Under the pieces are notes generated by a model. That model did no database searches and was not told where the DNA came from. It saw nothing but the letters and a program-made list of their open reading frames with translations. The position numbers were made by a program, and so were the translations under genes. A stretch of DNA of 64,000 nucleotides from Roseateles amylovorans (lineage in GTDB: Bacteria; Pseudomonadota; Gammaproteobacteria; Burkholderiales; Burkholderiaceae_C): positions 496,001 through 560,000 of the forward strand of contig NZ_CP104562.2 in NCBI RefSeq assembly GCF_025398155.2, in the 5' to 3' direction. Shown piece by piece: positions 18,817-27,498 of this stretch (positions are counted from its first letter, which is position 1; each line of letters opens with the position of its first letter).

Positions 18817-19893
18817 TTGAGCCCATCACTTTGGTTGCGCGGTGGGGGCGCTGTGACCGCAGTGGGGTTGGACCGGCCCCAGACTTGCGCAGGGATCCGG
18901 GCGCGCATGAGTCGCTTTGAAACCGTGTTGCGAACCCAACCCTTCGGCGCCGAGCAGATCGTGGCGAGGATCCCGGCGCATTGGGCCTTGCGTCGGACGC
19001 CGATGCAATGGCTCATCGCCATGGGCGCGCGCGTCGTTGACGAGGTGCTCGCCCGCCACGCGCTGGTGCCGGCATCGGGCGCGCTCATCCTGATCCCGCC
19101 TGAACCTTTCAGGGTGCCCTCACTGTCGGATCCAGGGCATCCCATGGCGTCGCTGGCAAGCCGGGTGGCGGAACGGGTCGGGGCTGACTTTCAGCGGGTG
19201 ACTCAAACCCAAGGCGGAGGAGCCGCTGCGCTGGCAGAGGCGCTGGATCTGGCCCGGCAACTGCTCGGCGAACCGTCGCTGACCTACGTGCTGGTGGCCG
19301 CCACCGACACTTATGTGCTGGAGGCCGACTATGAGCGCCTGGAGCGTGCGGGTCGCCTCGGTACATCGCGCCAGGCGCAGGGGCTGACCCCCGGCGAGGG
19401 TGCCGCCTGCGTGCTGCTGACCTTGCCCACCCTGGAAGGCCCCCACACGCCCGGCGCCTCCACGGCCGAGCCGACCGCACTGCTCACGGGCTGGGCCGCC
19501 GCACACGAGCAGGATTCGGCCACCTCCGATCGCTATTCGCAGGGCAAAGCCAGGGTCGAGGCCCTTCGTTGCGCCACGCAACATGCCGGCGTGCTGGAGC
19601 CGAGCCTCGGCTGGATCCTGTCCAACGACAACGGCGAGCGCTACGCCGCCTGGGAGGCGACCTTGGCGCATGCCCGCTTTTTCCGGACCCGGCGGGCGCG
19701 CTTGTGCACCGTGCTTCCCGCCATGTCGGTGGGTGAGACCGGCAGTGCCGGCGCGCTGTTGGCGCTGCTCGCCTGTGCGCATCGCTTCATCCACGCCGCA
19801 GGGCAGGCTGAGAGCGCCGTGGTTGAACTCGGGTCCGAGGCCGGAGGTCGATCTGCCTGTGTGGTCGTGCCCCGAAAGGAGCGTTCTCCATGA
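18817..19893 (+). CDS. ketosynthase-fold protein without catalytic residues, T6SS-associated
   Basis: 358 residues from a TTG start; GAAGGAG at 18803-18809 decides it. The protein follows the thiolase/3-oxoacyl-ACP synthase fold: TQGGGAAALAEALDLAR stands where the active-site Cys loop is expected, LTPGEGAACVLLT matches the conserved PxEGAxxxVL strand, and VGETGSAGALLAL matches the GHxxGAAG loop. The nucleophilic Cys and both catalytic His positions are absent by eye, so condensation activity is unlikely. Related genes are annotated as 3-oxoacyl-ACP synthase in DUF2169 clusters. A structural or acyl-binding role is inferred. It overlaps the next gene by 4 bases (ATGA). Confidence 0.7.
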   Translation: MSPSLWLRGGGAVTAVGLDRPQTCAGIRARMSRFETVLRTQPFGAEQIVARIPAHWALRRTPMQWLIAMGARVVDEVLARHALVPASGALILIPPEPFRVPSLSDPGHPMASLASRVAERVGADFQRVTQTQGGGAAALAEALDLARQLLGEPSLTYVLVAATDTYVLEADYERLERAGRLGTSRQAQGLTPGEGAACVLLTLPTLEGPHTPGASTAEPTALLTGWAAAHEQDSATSDRYSQGKARVEALRCATQHAGVLEPSLGWILSNDNGERYAAWEATLAHARFFRTRRARLCTVLPAMSVGETGSAGALLALLACAHRFIHAAGQAESAVVELGSEAGGRSACVVVPRKERSP

Positions 19894-21143
19894 CGGCAGT
19901 GATCGAGGACATGGTGGCGCAATATGCCGAGCAGACCGCCTTTCTCTGGACCCAGCGGGTGCGGGCCGTCCAGAGTGCCGGACGCGACCTGGCGTCGCTG
20001 GCCGATCTCGATGAGCGATTGGCTGCGCACCTGGAGGGTCTTTACGTCGCGGCGGCGGCCGGCTGGCGGCACGCCCACCGGGCCCTTCAGGAGAGGCCGC
20101 AAGGCGGGGAAGCGTTTACCGCAGCGGCGTTGGCCTTGCAGGTGGGGGATGCGGCAGGGCTCGACGGTGTGCTGGCCCTGGCACCCACACAGTCCATGGT
20201 GATTCCCGGCATCGCGGCTGCGTTTGGATGGGTGGATCCCGCCCTGTTGCGAGGCATCGTCCTGGACCTCATTCAATCCACCTGCGAGGTGCGTCGACTG
20301 ATCGGAGTCTGGGCGCTGGCGCTGCACCGGGTGGACCCTCGGGCGTCTTGGGCACAGCTCTTGGCGGACCCGAGCCCGACGGTCCGCGCGCGCGCGTTGC
20401 GACTGGCCGGCGAGGTGGGGGCCCTGCACCAGCGCGATGCCTGTCTGGATGGCTTGACCGACGATGACGCCAACTGCCGGAACTGGGCCGCCTGGAGCAG
20501 TGCGCTGCTGGGTGACCGTGGTCGGGCGATCGACGCGTTGAAGTCGCAGGCCGAGCAAGGCGCCGCTGGCGCAGGTCTTGATCTTTTGCTTCAGATCCAG
20601 GCTCCCGACGAGGCGCATGCCTGGTTGAAAGGGCTGGCGGGCCGGGGCGCCGACCTGCGCGTGCTGTTGCGCGCCAGCGGTCGGGTGGGCGATCCTGCGT
20701 ATGTGCCGTGGCTGCTCAGTCAGATGCAGCAGCCAGCGACGGCACGGCTGGCGGGTGAGAGCTTCGCCCTCATCACCGGCGCCGATTTCCGCGAGCCAGG
20801 GCTGCGAGGCCGGACACCGGAGGGCTTCGAGGCCGGGCCCAACGACGACCCAGAAGATCCTGAAGTCGAATCCGATCCAGATGCGGACCTGCCCTGGCCG
20901 GACCCGCAAGCCGCCGCCAAATGGTGGACGGAGGCCCGCCATCGGCTGCCTTCTGGCCAACGGCGATGGCTCGGCCAGGCGCCCACCCGTACCCACTTGC
21001 TCACCATGTTGACCGAAGCCACACAGCGACATCGCGCCGTGGCTGCGACCGCACTGGCGCTCGGCACACCCGGAAGGCCGCTGTTTGACGTCTGTGCGCC
21101 GGCGCCACGCCAACGTGCCCTGTTGGCGCTGAGCGCCGGCTGA
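19890..21143 (+). CDS. TIGR02270 family HEAT-like repeat protein, T6SS-associated
   Basis: 417 residues, start overlapping the ketosynthase-like stop (ATGA). Repeated helical units rich in Ala, Leu and Arg (for example DPSPTVRARALRLAGEVGAL and DDDANCRNWAAWSSALLGD) suggest HEAT-type repeats, followed by GESFALITGADF and an acidic segment (NDDPEDPEVESDPDADLPWP). This matches TIGR02270, proteins of unknown function found with DUF2169 and PAAR-like genes. HEAT repeats are binding surfaces, so a role in complex assembly is likely. It ends the module; the next gene is on the other strand 35 bases on. Confidence 0.75.
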   Translation: MTAVIEDMVAQYAEQTAFLWTQRVRAVQSAGRDLASLADLDERLAAHLEGLYVAAAAGWRHAHRALQERPQGGEAFTAAALALQVGDAAGLDGVLALAPTQSMVIPGIAAAFGWVDPALLRGIVLDLIQSTCEVRRLIGVWALALHRVDPRASWAQLLADPSPTVRARALRLAGEVGALHQRDACLDGLTDDDANCRNWAAWSSALLGDRGRAIDALKSQAEQGAAGAGLDLLLQIQAPDEAHAWLKGLAGRGADLRVLLRASGRVGDPAYVPWLLSQMQQPATARLAGESFALITGADFREPGLRGRTPEGFEAGPNDDPEDPEVESDPDADLPWPDPQAAAKWWTEARHRLPSGQRRWLGQAPTRTHLLTMLTEATQRHRAVAATALALGTPGRPLFDVCAPAPRQRALLALSAG

Positions 21144-21178
21144 GTCCCAACACCGGCCGCTCACACCGCCGCGCCCGG

Positions 21179-22720
21179 TCACCCCAGCCTGAACTGCGCC
21201 ACCACCGCATTCAGCCGCTCAGCCTGCTGCTTCAGGCTCTCAGCCGCGGCGGCGGACTGCTCCACCAACGCCGCGTTCTGCTGCGTCATCCGGTCGAGTT
21301 GGGTGACCGCCTCGTTGACCTGTCCCAGGCCCTGGCTTTGCTCATCGCTGGCGGCGCTGATCTGCCGGATCAGCGCGCTGACGCTGCGCACCTCGTCCAC
21401 GATGCGGCGCATCGTCTCTCCTGCGGCGTCGACCTGGCGCGTCCCGTTCTCGACATTCACCACGCTCTCGCCGATCAAGGTCTTGATCTCCCGGGCCGCG
21501 CCCGCGCTGCGCGTGGCCAGGGTGCGGACTTCCGACGCCACCACCGCAAAGCCGCGGCCGTGCTCGCCTGCGCGGGCTGCCTCCACCGCCGCATTCAAGG
21601 CCAGGATGTTGGTCTGGAACGCGATGCTGTCGATGACGCCCAGGATCTCGGCAATCCGGCGCGAGCTGGTCGAAATGGCCGACATTGTCTGCACCACCGC
21701 CCCCACCGCGTCGCCGCCCTCGCTGGCCACGGTCGAGGCGCTGATGGCCAGGTCGGTGGCTCGACGAGCGGTCTCTGCGTTGGCGCGCACCGTGGCGGTG
21801 AGCTCTTCCATGGCGGAGGCGGTCTCCTGCAGGTTGCCGGCCTGCTCTTCGGTGCGGTGGCTCAGGTCGGCGTTGCCATTGGCGATCTCCGCCGAACCCA
21901 GAGCGATCGATCCCGCGCTGTCCCGCACCTGACCGACCACGCCCGCCAGGTCCCCGCTCATCTGCCGCAGCGCATTGATCAGCTGCCCGGTCTCGTCCCG
22001 GCTGCCGGGGTCAATGTGGCTGGCCAGATCCCCGCTCGCCACCGAGCGGGTCACTTCCACTGCCCGCGCCAGCGGCACGGTGATGCTGCGCGCCACTTGC
22101 AGGTTGATGCCCAGCAGCACCGCGGCGGCAACCACGACGGCGCCCAGCAGCATGATGCGCACGGTGCTTGCCGCAGTTTCGCTCTCGGCCTGTGTGGCCG
22201 TGCTGATGGCTTCGATCTGATCGCTCAGCGTGCTCATCTCGCCTTCCAGGGCCTTGAAGCTGGCGCTGAACGCGTCCATGCGGGCGGCGGCACCGGCCGC
22301 ATCGCTGAAGGCGATGTCCACCATCTGGGTGGCCTGGTTGATGTAGGCCTCCAGGCTGGTCTGGGTGCGCACGATCGCGGCGTCGACCTCGGCGCTCAGT
22401 GAGGTCGACTTCAGCGAGGCCATCGCCGACCGGAACGCCTTCACATGGTCCGCCGTATCCGCCTTGATGGCCGCCTGCTCACCGGCCCGTTGTTGAGAAG
22501 CGGCCAGCAGGGCGCGGTAGACGTCGGCGCGCAGCGCGTCATGCATCATGTCCGCTTCCATCTGCTCACGCAGCGCGGAACCGGTCCGGATGAGCGCCTG
22601 GCCTTCGGCATCCAGACGGGCGATGGCGCCGTACCCGATCCCTCCGACCAGCAGCATGAAGAACACGCCGATCAGGCTGAGGGTCAGCATGCGCTGACGA
22701 ATGGTCATCGTTGGGAGCAT
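21179..22720 (-). CDS. methyl-accepting chemotaxis protein
   Basis: 513 residues from ATG 22720, preceded by GGAGGACTCG; longer starts lack this. TM1 about 12-32, periplasmic four-helix-type ligand domain about 33-185, TM2 about 186-208 (LLGAVVVAAAVLLGI), HAMP, then the signalling domain with the invariant hairpin IAFQTNILALNAAVEAARAG. The short periplasmic part is Tar/TarH-like but the ligand cannot be read. No CheR-binding pentapeptide is present at the C-terminus (VVAQFRLG). It lies 69 bases downstream of a MetA-type outer-membrane gene on the same strand. Confidence 0.93.
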   Translation of the reverse strand: MLPTMTIRQRMLTLSLIGVFFMLLVGGIGYGAIARLDAEGQALIRTGSALREQMEADMMHDALRADVYRALLAASQQRAGEQAAIKADTADHVKAFRSAMASLKSTSLSAEVDAAIVRTQTSLEAYINQATQMVDIAFSDAAGAAARMDAFSASFKALEGEMSTLSDQIEAISTATQAESETAASTVRIMLLGAVVVAAAVLLGINLQVARSITVPLARAVEVTRSVASGDLASHIDPGSRDETGQLINALRQMSGDLAGVVGQVRDSAGSIALGSAEIANGNADLSHRTEEQAGNLQETASAMEELTATVRANAETARRATDLAISASTVASEGGDAVGAVVQTMSAISTSSRRIAEILGVIDSIAFQTNILALNAAVEAARAGEHGRGFAVVASEVRTLATRSAGAAREIKTLIGESVVNVENGTRQVDAAGETMRRIVDEVRSVSALIRQISAASDEQSQGLGQVNEAVTQLDRMTQQNAALVEQSAAAAESLKQQAERLNAVVAQFRLG

Positions 22721-22789
22721 CGAGTCCTCCGGGAAACACAGACCGATCAACCGGAAAGCGGGCGATTGCGCGGCGCCGCATCCGCGTCT

Positions 22790-23686
22790 TCAGAACCTGA
22801 CCGAGAAGCCGACGGTCCAGGCCCAGTCCGGCGCGGCTTTGCTGATGCCGCGCGAGACGGCGGTGTCGAGCTGCAGCGACGGGGCCAACTGCCAAGTCAG
22901 GCCGGTATCGAAGGTCACCACATTCCCGCCGTTGCGCGCGGAGGTCAATTGCTGCCCGGCCACCTCGACGAAGCCGCGCCATCGCTCGGCCAACGGCATG
23001 CCCGCCGTCGCGGCCAGAATGCCGCCGACATAGCGCTTGTCCGATTCATTGCGCTCCTGGTAGAGCCCGCCCATGACGCCGACGGAGTAGTCGTGCGGCA
23101 GATCCCATTCCGCGGTCAGTCGCACCGACGGTCGCAGGCCATGGCCTTTGAATGCACGCGAGCCGCTGGGCGTGTCGACATGGAACAACCAGGCCATGCC
23201 CGGGAGGTTGCGCGCTTCATCGCCATCCGCGACATGCCATTTGATGCCCAGGGCGCTGTCGGCAAAGCCGTTGTCTCGGATGGTCGTGCCGTCGGTTGTG
23301 CTGCGGGCGCGCAAGGCGCCATCGGTTTCGAGCCGGAGCTCAAGGTCGTCCGCGAACCCCCAGCGAAGCAGGGTGGGGGTGGACTGCACACGGGACTTGG
23401 AGCCGCCACGCTTGTCGCGCTCGAAGGCGACGCTGGTCTCGATCTGGAACCGGCCCTTGCCGACGGTGTCACTGGACTCGACGAAATCCGGACGATCGGT
23501 GGCGATGCCGTCATCGGCGGCCATCGCGGGCTGTGCACACCCGAGGATCAGGCCCAGCGCCATCCCTCCGGCCATCGCGACAGGCCATGGGGACGCGGGG
23601 CGCTGCCAATGGCTGCGACATCGGTTGGCGGGCTGGCTCGGTGCGCGGTTCAGCCGGGTGGCGATGGCACGGTGGATCGATGACAT
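22790..23686 (-). CDS. outer-membrane transporter, phenol MetA-degradation family
   Basis: 298 residues. A long basic N-terminus leads to a signal peptide ending near QPAMAADDG (about residue 56). The mature part has alternating beta strands, an IATDRPDFVES start and a terminal Phe (VGFSVRF), typical of the MetA-pathway outer-membrane family (PF13557). Such proteins are believed to be channels for hydrophobic compounds. A GGAGGAG ribosome site precedes the ATG, and a 21-base dyad overlaps the likely -10 upstream. Possibly co-transcribed with the chemotaxis receptor. Confidence 0.8.
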   Translation of the reverse strand: MSSIHRAIATRLNRAPSQPANRCRSHWQRPASPWPVAMAGGMALGLILGCAQPAMAADDGIATDRPDFVESSDTVGKGRFQIETSVAFERDKRGGSKSRVQSTPTLLRWGFADDLELRLETDGALRARSTTDGTTIRDNGFADSALGIKWHVADGDEARNLPGMAWLFHVDTPSGSRAFKGHGLRPSVRLTAEWDLPHDYSVGVMGGLYQERNESDKRYVGGILAATAGMPLAERWRGFVEVAGQQLTSARNGGNVVTFDTGLTWQLAPSLQLDTAVSRGISKAAPDWAWTVGFSVRF

Positions 23687-23716
23687 GGTTGGTCTCCTCC
23701 AGCTCCGATCGGTCGA

Positions 23717-23737
23717 CTATAGGGGTAGCCCCCATAG
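23717..23737 (-). promoter_or_regulatory. 21-base dyad over a likely -10 box
   Basis: Arms CTATAGGGG and CCCCCATAG flank TAG; one mismatch. Read on the minus strand it contains TATAGT as a candidate -10 for the outer-membrane gene, about 30 bases before its start codon. A repressor site is inferred. Confidence 0.45.
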
Positions 23738-23922
23738 CCGAACAGCGCTGCCCGAGAGAAACAGGGGGCAGCCACACTGGCGGGAAGACGCCAGCCGTTA
23801 AATACGTCCTCAAGTTGCGAACCTTGATGCGATAGGCCGTCCTGGGTCCTCAACGAGGGCCACGCAGCCGCAGCCGCAGCCGCAGCGGCGGGGCCTGTTG
23901 ACGCGCTGCGCCCGGCTGGGAG

Positions 23923-24315
23923 TCATCCTTCTTCCCGACCGGCCCCTTCCCGGTCCTGCGCATAGTGCCTGGCCAGCGGAAACGGCGGCAGCCAAGCCTC
24001 GCGCCGCACGACCCAGCTTTCATAGCTCGGCATGAGCTGATCGGGCGCGTCCAGCGCGCCCAGGTGCACCTCCACCTCGTCGCCGCTGCGGGCAAACACC
24101 GATGAGCCGCACCGTGGGCAGAAATGCCGACCGCGGTAGTCCCGCGTCTCCCCCGTGATCGCAACGGCGTCCTGCGCAAAGACCGCCGCGGCATAGAACA
24201 GCGCGCCGTGATGCTTGCGGCAGTCCAGGCAATGGCACAGGCCCACCCGGTGCGGTCGCCCGCGCGCCTCCAACCGGACCTCGCCGCACAGACATCCTCC
24301 TGTGAATCGATCCAT
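23923..24315 (-). CDS. GFA family zinc protein (glutathione-dependent formaldehyde-activating type)
   Basis: 130 residues. Zinc-binding cysteines are visible as GGCLCGEV (8-12 region), CHCLDC (27-32) and FCPRCGSS, the standard set for the GFA family. Founding members were thought to join formaldehyde to glutathione, but most family members have unknown substrates. Complete in length. Three tandem GCAGCC hexamers lie just downstream (23864-23881). Confidence 0.88.
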   Translation of the reverse strand: MDRFTGGCLCGEVRLEARGRPHRVGLCHCLDCRKHHGALFYAAAVFAQDAVAITGETRDYRGRHFCPRCGSSVFARSGDEVEVHLGALDAPDQLMPSYESWVVRREAWLPPFPLARHYAQDREGAGREEG

Positions 24316-24484
24316 CCTGCGTCTCCTTCAAACGCCCACGAGGGAAGCGCGGCATCGCCCCCGTGAAGTGCCGCAGGGGCGCATTCGGCCCCGAATACAT
24401 GGCCTCCGCTCAAGATTTCACCGCAGCGATGCCAGCCCAGGCACCCGCTTGGGGCGGTTCAAGGGTTAATGCGTAGCCCTGCGT

Positions 24485-24501
24485 TGCACCTGCGTGGTGC
24501 G
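24485..24501 (+). promoter_or_regulatory. candidate NtrC binding site 1
   Basis: TGCACC-N5-GGTGCG, one base off the NtrC consensus TGCACC-N5-GGTGCA. It lies 42 bases (four helical turns) upstream of a second similar dyad and about 80 bases from the sigma-54 promoter. Confidence 0.65.
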
Positions 24502-24526
24502 ATTGGGCGCAGGACGGGGCGTGTTT

Positions 24527-24543
24527 TGCAACCCCTCGTTGCG
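24527..24543 (+). promoter_or_regulatory. candidate NtrC binding site 2
   Basis: TGCAAC-N5-GTTGCG, a weaker dyad with the same 17-base layout, on the same DNA face as site 1. Confidence 0.5.
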
Positions 24544-24564
24544 TTCATGAGCCGGAATGGGGCC

Positions 24565-24580
24565 TGGCATAAAAGCTGCA
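24565..24580 (+). promoter_or_regulatory. candidate sigma-54 (-24/-12) promoter of torF-glnK-amt
   Basis: TGGCAT-N5-CTGCA with exactly ten bases between the GG and GC, as required for sigma-54. Transcription would start near 24591, 46 bases before the torF start codon. The stretch 24316-24636 holds no gene besides these sites. Confidence 0.65.
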
Positions 24581-24636
24581 AAGCTTCCTACGGATTTGGA
24601 GCCCACCCACTCAACAAGCATCAGGAGCCCCTCCGC

Positions 24637-25350
24637 ATGAAGCCCATGATCGCCGTTCTGGCCGCCGCACTTGCCGCCTCCGCGCTGCCGGCGTTTGCCC
24701 AAGCCGCCGACCCGTTGTCCTTCAACCTGAGCGTGACCTCGGACTACCGCTATCGCGGCATTTCGCAATCCCGCCTCAAGCCGGCCCTGCAAGGCGGCGT
24801 GGATTACGCCCATTCCAGCGGCTTCTACATCGGCGCCTGGGCGTCGACGATCAAGTGGATCTCCGATGCCGGCGGCGACGCGGATGTCGAGATCGACACC
24901 TACCTCGGCTACAAGACCGCACTCGGCGGCGGCTTCACCGGCGACATCGGCTTCCTGCGCTACAACTATCCGGGCAACGACCTGAACCCGAGCGCCAACA
25001 CCAACGAAATCTACGGCGCGCTGAGCTACGGCCCCGCCACGCTGAAGTATTCGCACAGCACCACCAACCTGTTCGGCTTCGCCGACTCCAAGCAGAGCGG
25101 CTACCTGGACCTGAGCGCGACCTTCGACGTCGGCAACGGCTTCACCCTGACCCCGCACGTGGGTCACCAGAAGGTGAAGAACGTCGGTTCCGCCTCCTAC
25201 ACCGATTACTCGCTGACGGTGAACAAGGACTGGTACGGCCTGACCTGGGGCGCCGCCTTCGTGGCGACCAACACCGACGCCTACATCGGCGGCAAGGGCA
25301 AGGACCTGGGCAAGAACGGCGTGGTCGTGTCCGTGAAGAAGGTCTTCTGA
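24637..25350 (+). CDS. TorF family putative porin
   Basis: 237 residues from ATG 24637 with AGGAG ten bases before; longer frames are not coding. A signal peptide ends at about AFAQA (residue 24). The body has alternating aromatic beta strands, beginning LSFNLSVTSDYRYRGISQS, and ends in Phe (VSVKKVF), fitting the TIGR02001 outer-membrane family. Genes of this family often sit before glnK-amt in Betaproteobacteria, and the sigma-54 promoter and NtrC-like sites in front suggest induction under nitrogen limitation. It may pass nitrogen compounds across the outer membrane; the substrate is unproven. glnK follows after 32 bases. Confidence 0.85.
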   Translation: MKPMIAVLAAALAASALPAFAQAADPLSFNLSVTSDYRYRGISQSRLKPALQGGVDYAHSSGFYIGAWASTIKWISDAGGDADVEIDTYLGYKTALGGGFTGDIGFLRYNYPGNDLNPSANTNEIYGALSYGPATLKYSHSTTNLFGFADSKQSGYLDLSATFDVGNGFTLTPHVGHQKVKNVGSASYTDYSLTVNKDWYGLTWGAAFVATNTDAYIGGKGKDLGKNGVVVSVKKVF

Positions 25351-25382
25351 GACCGACCCGTCAGCGATTCGAGGAGAGAGCC

Positions 25383-25721
<339 letters not shown>

Positions 25722-25802
25722 TCGCGCGCCGCGCCCGCCCATCGACGCCCTCCGCCCATTGACGACGTCCATCCTCAAGATCAAACGAAGAGAGTCCCGA
25801 TC

Positions 25803-27347
25803 ATGAAGAAACTCCTTGCCTGCCTGGCCTTGGCCGCGGCAGCCTTCACCAGCCTGGCCCCGGCGGCCTGGGCGCAGGACGCGGCCTCCGCGCCCGCGGC
25901 AGTCGCCGCGAGCGAGGCCGCACCGGTCGCCGCCGCGACCGCGCCTGCCGCTGTCGCGCCGGCTGCTTCCGCGCCGGCCGAGGCCGCTTCGGCCGCCGCC
26001 GCGCCGGCACCGGTGCCCAACAAGGGCGACACCGCCTGGATGATGGTCTCCACCCTGCTGGTGATCCTGATGACGGTGCCCGGCCTGGCCTTGTTCTACG
26101 GCGGCCTGGTCCGCAGCAAGAACATGCTGTCGGTGCTGATGCAGGTGATGGTCACCTTCTCGCTCATCGTGGTGCTGTGGGCCGTCTACGGCTACAGCCT
26201 GGCGTTCACCGAGGGCAACCAGTTCATCGGCGGCTTTGACCGGCTGTTCATGAAGGGCATCTGGGACAACGCGGCCGGCACCTTCGCCAATGCCGCGACC
26301 TTCAGCAAGGGTGTCTACATCCCGGAGATCGTCTTCGCGGCCTTCCAGGCGACCTTCGCCGGCATCACCTGCTGCCTGATCGTCGGCGCCTTCGCCGAGC
26401 GCATCAAGTTCAGCGCCGTGCTGCTGTTCATGGTCATCTGGTTCACCTTCAGCTATGCGCCGATGGCCCACATGGTCTGGTTCTGGATGGGCCCGGATGC
26501 CTACAGCTCGGCCGCCGTGGTGGACGAGATGAACGGCAAGGCCGGTCTGATCTGGCAATGGGGCGCGCTGGACTTCGCCGGCGGCACGGTGGTGCACATC
26601 AATGCGGCGGTCGCCGGCCTGGTGGGTGCCTACATGGTGGGCAAGCGCATCGGCTACGGTAAGGAAGCCTTCACCCCGCACAGCCTGACCCTGACCATGG
26701 TCGGCGCCTCGATGCTGTGGGTGGGCTGGTTCGGCTTCAACGCCGGATCCGCGCTGGAAGCCAACGGCTTCGCCGCCCTGGGCTTCATCAACACGCTGTT
26801 TGCGACGGCCGCCGCAGTGCTGGCCTGGTGCATCGGCGAGGCATTGCTCAAGGGCAAGGCCTCGATGCTGGGTGCGGCCTCGGGTGCGGTGGCCGGTCTG
26901 GTGGCCATCACGCCGGCGGCGGGCAACGTCGGTATCGGCGGTGGTCTGGTGATCGGCTTCATCGCTGGCTTCGCCTGCCTGTGGGGTGTCTCCGGCCTGA
27001 AGAAGCTGCTGGGCGCGGATGACTCGCTGGATGTGTTCGGCGTGCACGGTGTCGGCGGCATCGTCGGTGCCCTGCTGACCGGTGTCTTCAACTCGCCCAA
27101 CCTGGGTGGCCCGAGCGCCGTCGGCGATTGGGTGACGGCCTCGGTCATCGCGGCGGATGTCTATTCGATCGGCGGCCAGGTGTGGACGCAGCTCAAGGCC
27201 GTGCTGCTGACCATCGTCTGGTCGGGCGTGGTTTCGGTGGTCGCCTTCAAGATCGTCGACCTGGTGATCGGACTGCGCGTCACCGAAGAGGAAGAGCGCG
27301 AAGGCCTGGACATCGCCTCCCACGGCGAGACCGCCTATCACAAGTGA
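25803..27347 (+). CDS. amt: ammonium transporter Amt
   Basis: 514 residues. A cleavable signal peptide (MKKLLACLALAAAAFTSLAP, cut near AWAQD) and an Ala/Pro-rich spacer to about 75 precede the 11-TM channel, as in other betaproteobacterial Amt proteins. Channel marks are present: LDFAGGTVVHINAAVAG with the Asp and the first twin His, and DVFGVHGVGGIVGAL with the second. It conducts ammonium across the inner membrane and is gated by GlnK. A strong terminator follows at 27464. Confidence 0.95.
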   Translation: MKKLLACLALAAAAFTSLAPAAWAQDAASAPAAVAASEAAPVAAATAPAAVAPAASAPAEAASAAAAPAPVPNKGDTAWMMVSTLLVILMTVPGLALFYGGLVRSKNMLSVLMQVMVTFSLIVVLWAVYGYSLAFTEGNQFIGGFDRLFMKGIWDNAAGTFANAATFSKGVYIPEIVFAAFQATFAGITCCLIVGAFAERIKFSAVLLFMVIWFTFSYAPMAHMVWFWMGPDAYSSAAVVDEMNGKAGLIWQWGALDFAGGTVVHINAAVAGLVGAYMVGKRIGYGKEAFTPHSLTLTMVGASMLWVGWFGFNAGSALEANGFAALGFINTLFATAAAVLAWCIGEALLKGKASMLGAASGAVAGLVAITPAAGNVGIGGGLVIGFIAGFACLWGVSGLKKLLGADDSLDVFGVHGVGGIVGALLTGVFNSPNLGGPSAVGDWVTASVIAADVYSIGGQVWTQLKAVLLTIVWSGVVSVVAFKIVDLVIGLRVTEEEEREGLDIASHGETAYHK

Positions 27348-27463
27348 TCGTGAGAAGGGCCCGTCGCCGGTGCTCGTACCGCCGGCGTCGTGGCCTCTCG
27401 ACAAGACAAGAAGTGGTTCCTGCAATGAACGGTTGAGACCGGCACGCTGCGGTGCTCGACTTC

Positions 27464-27490
27464 AAGCCGCCCCCCGGGGCGGCTTTTTTT
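27464..27490 (+). terminator. intrinsic terminator after amt
   Basis: AAGCCGCCCC and GGGGCGGCTT form a perfect stem followed by a run of seven Ts; it closes the torF-glnK-amt operon about 115 bases after the amt stop. Confidence 0.9.
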
Positions 27491-27498
27491 CGTCACGG

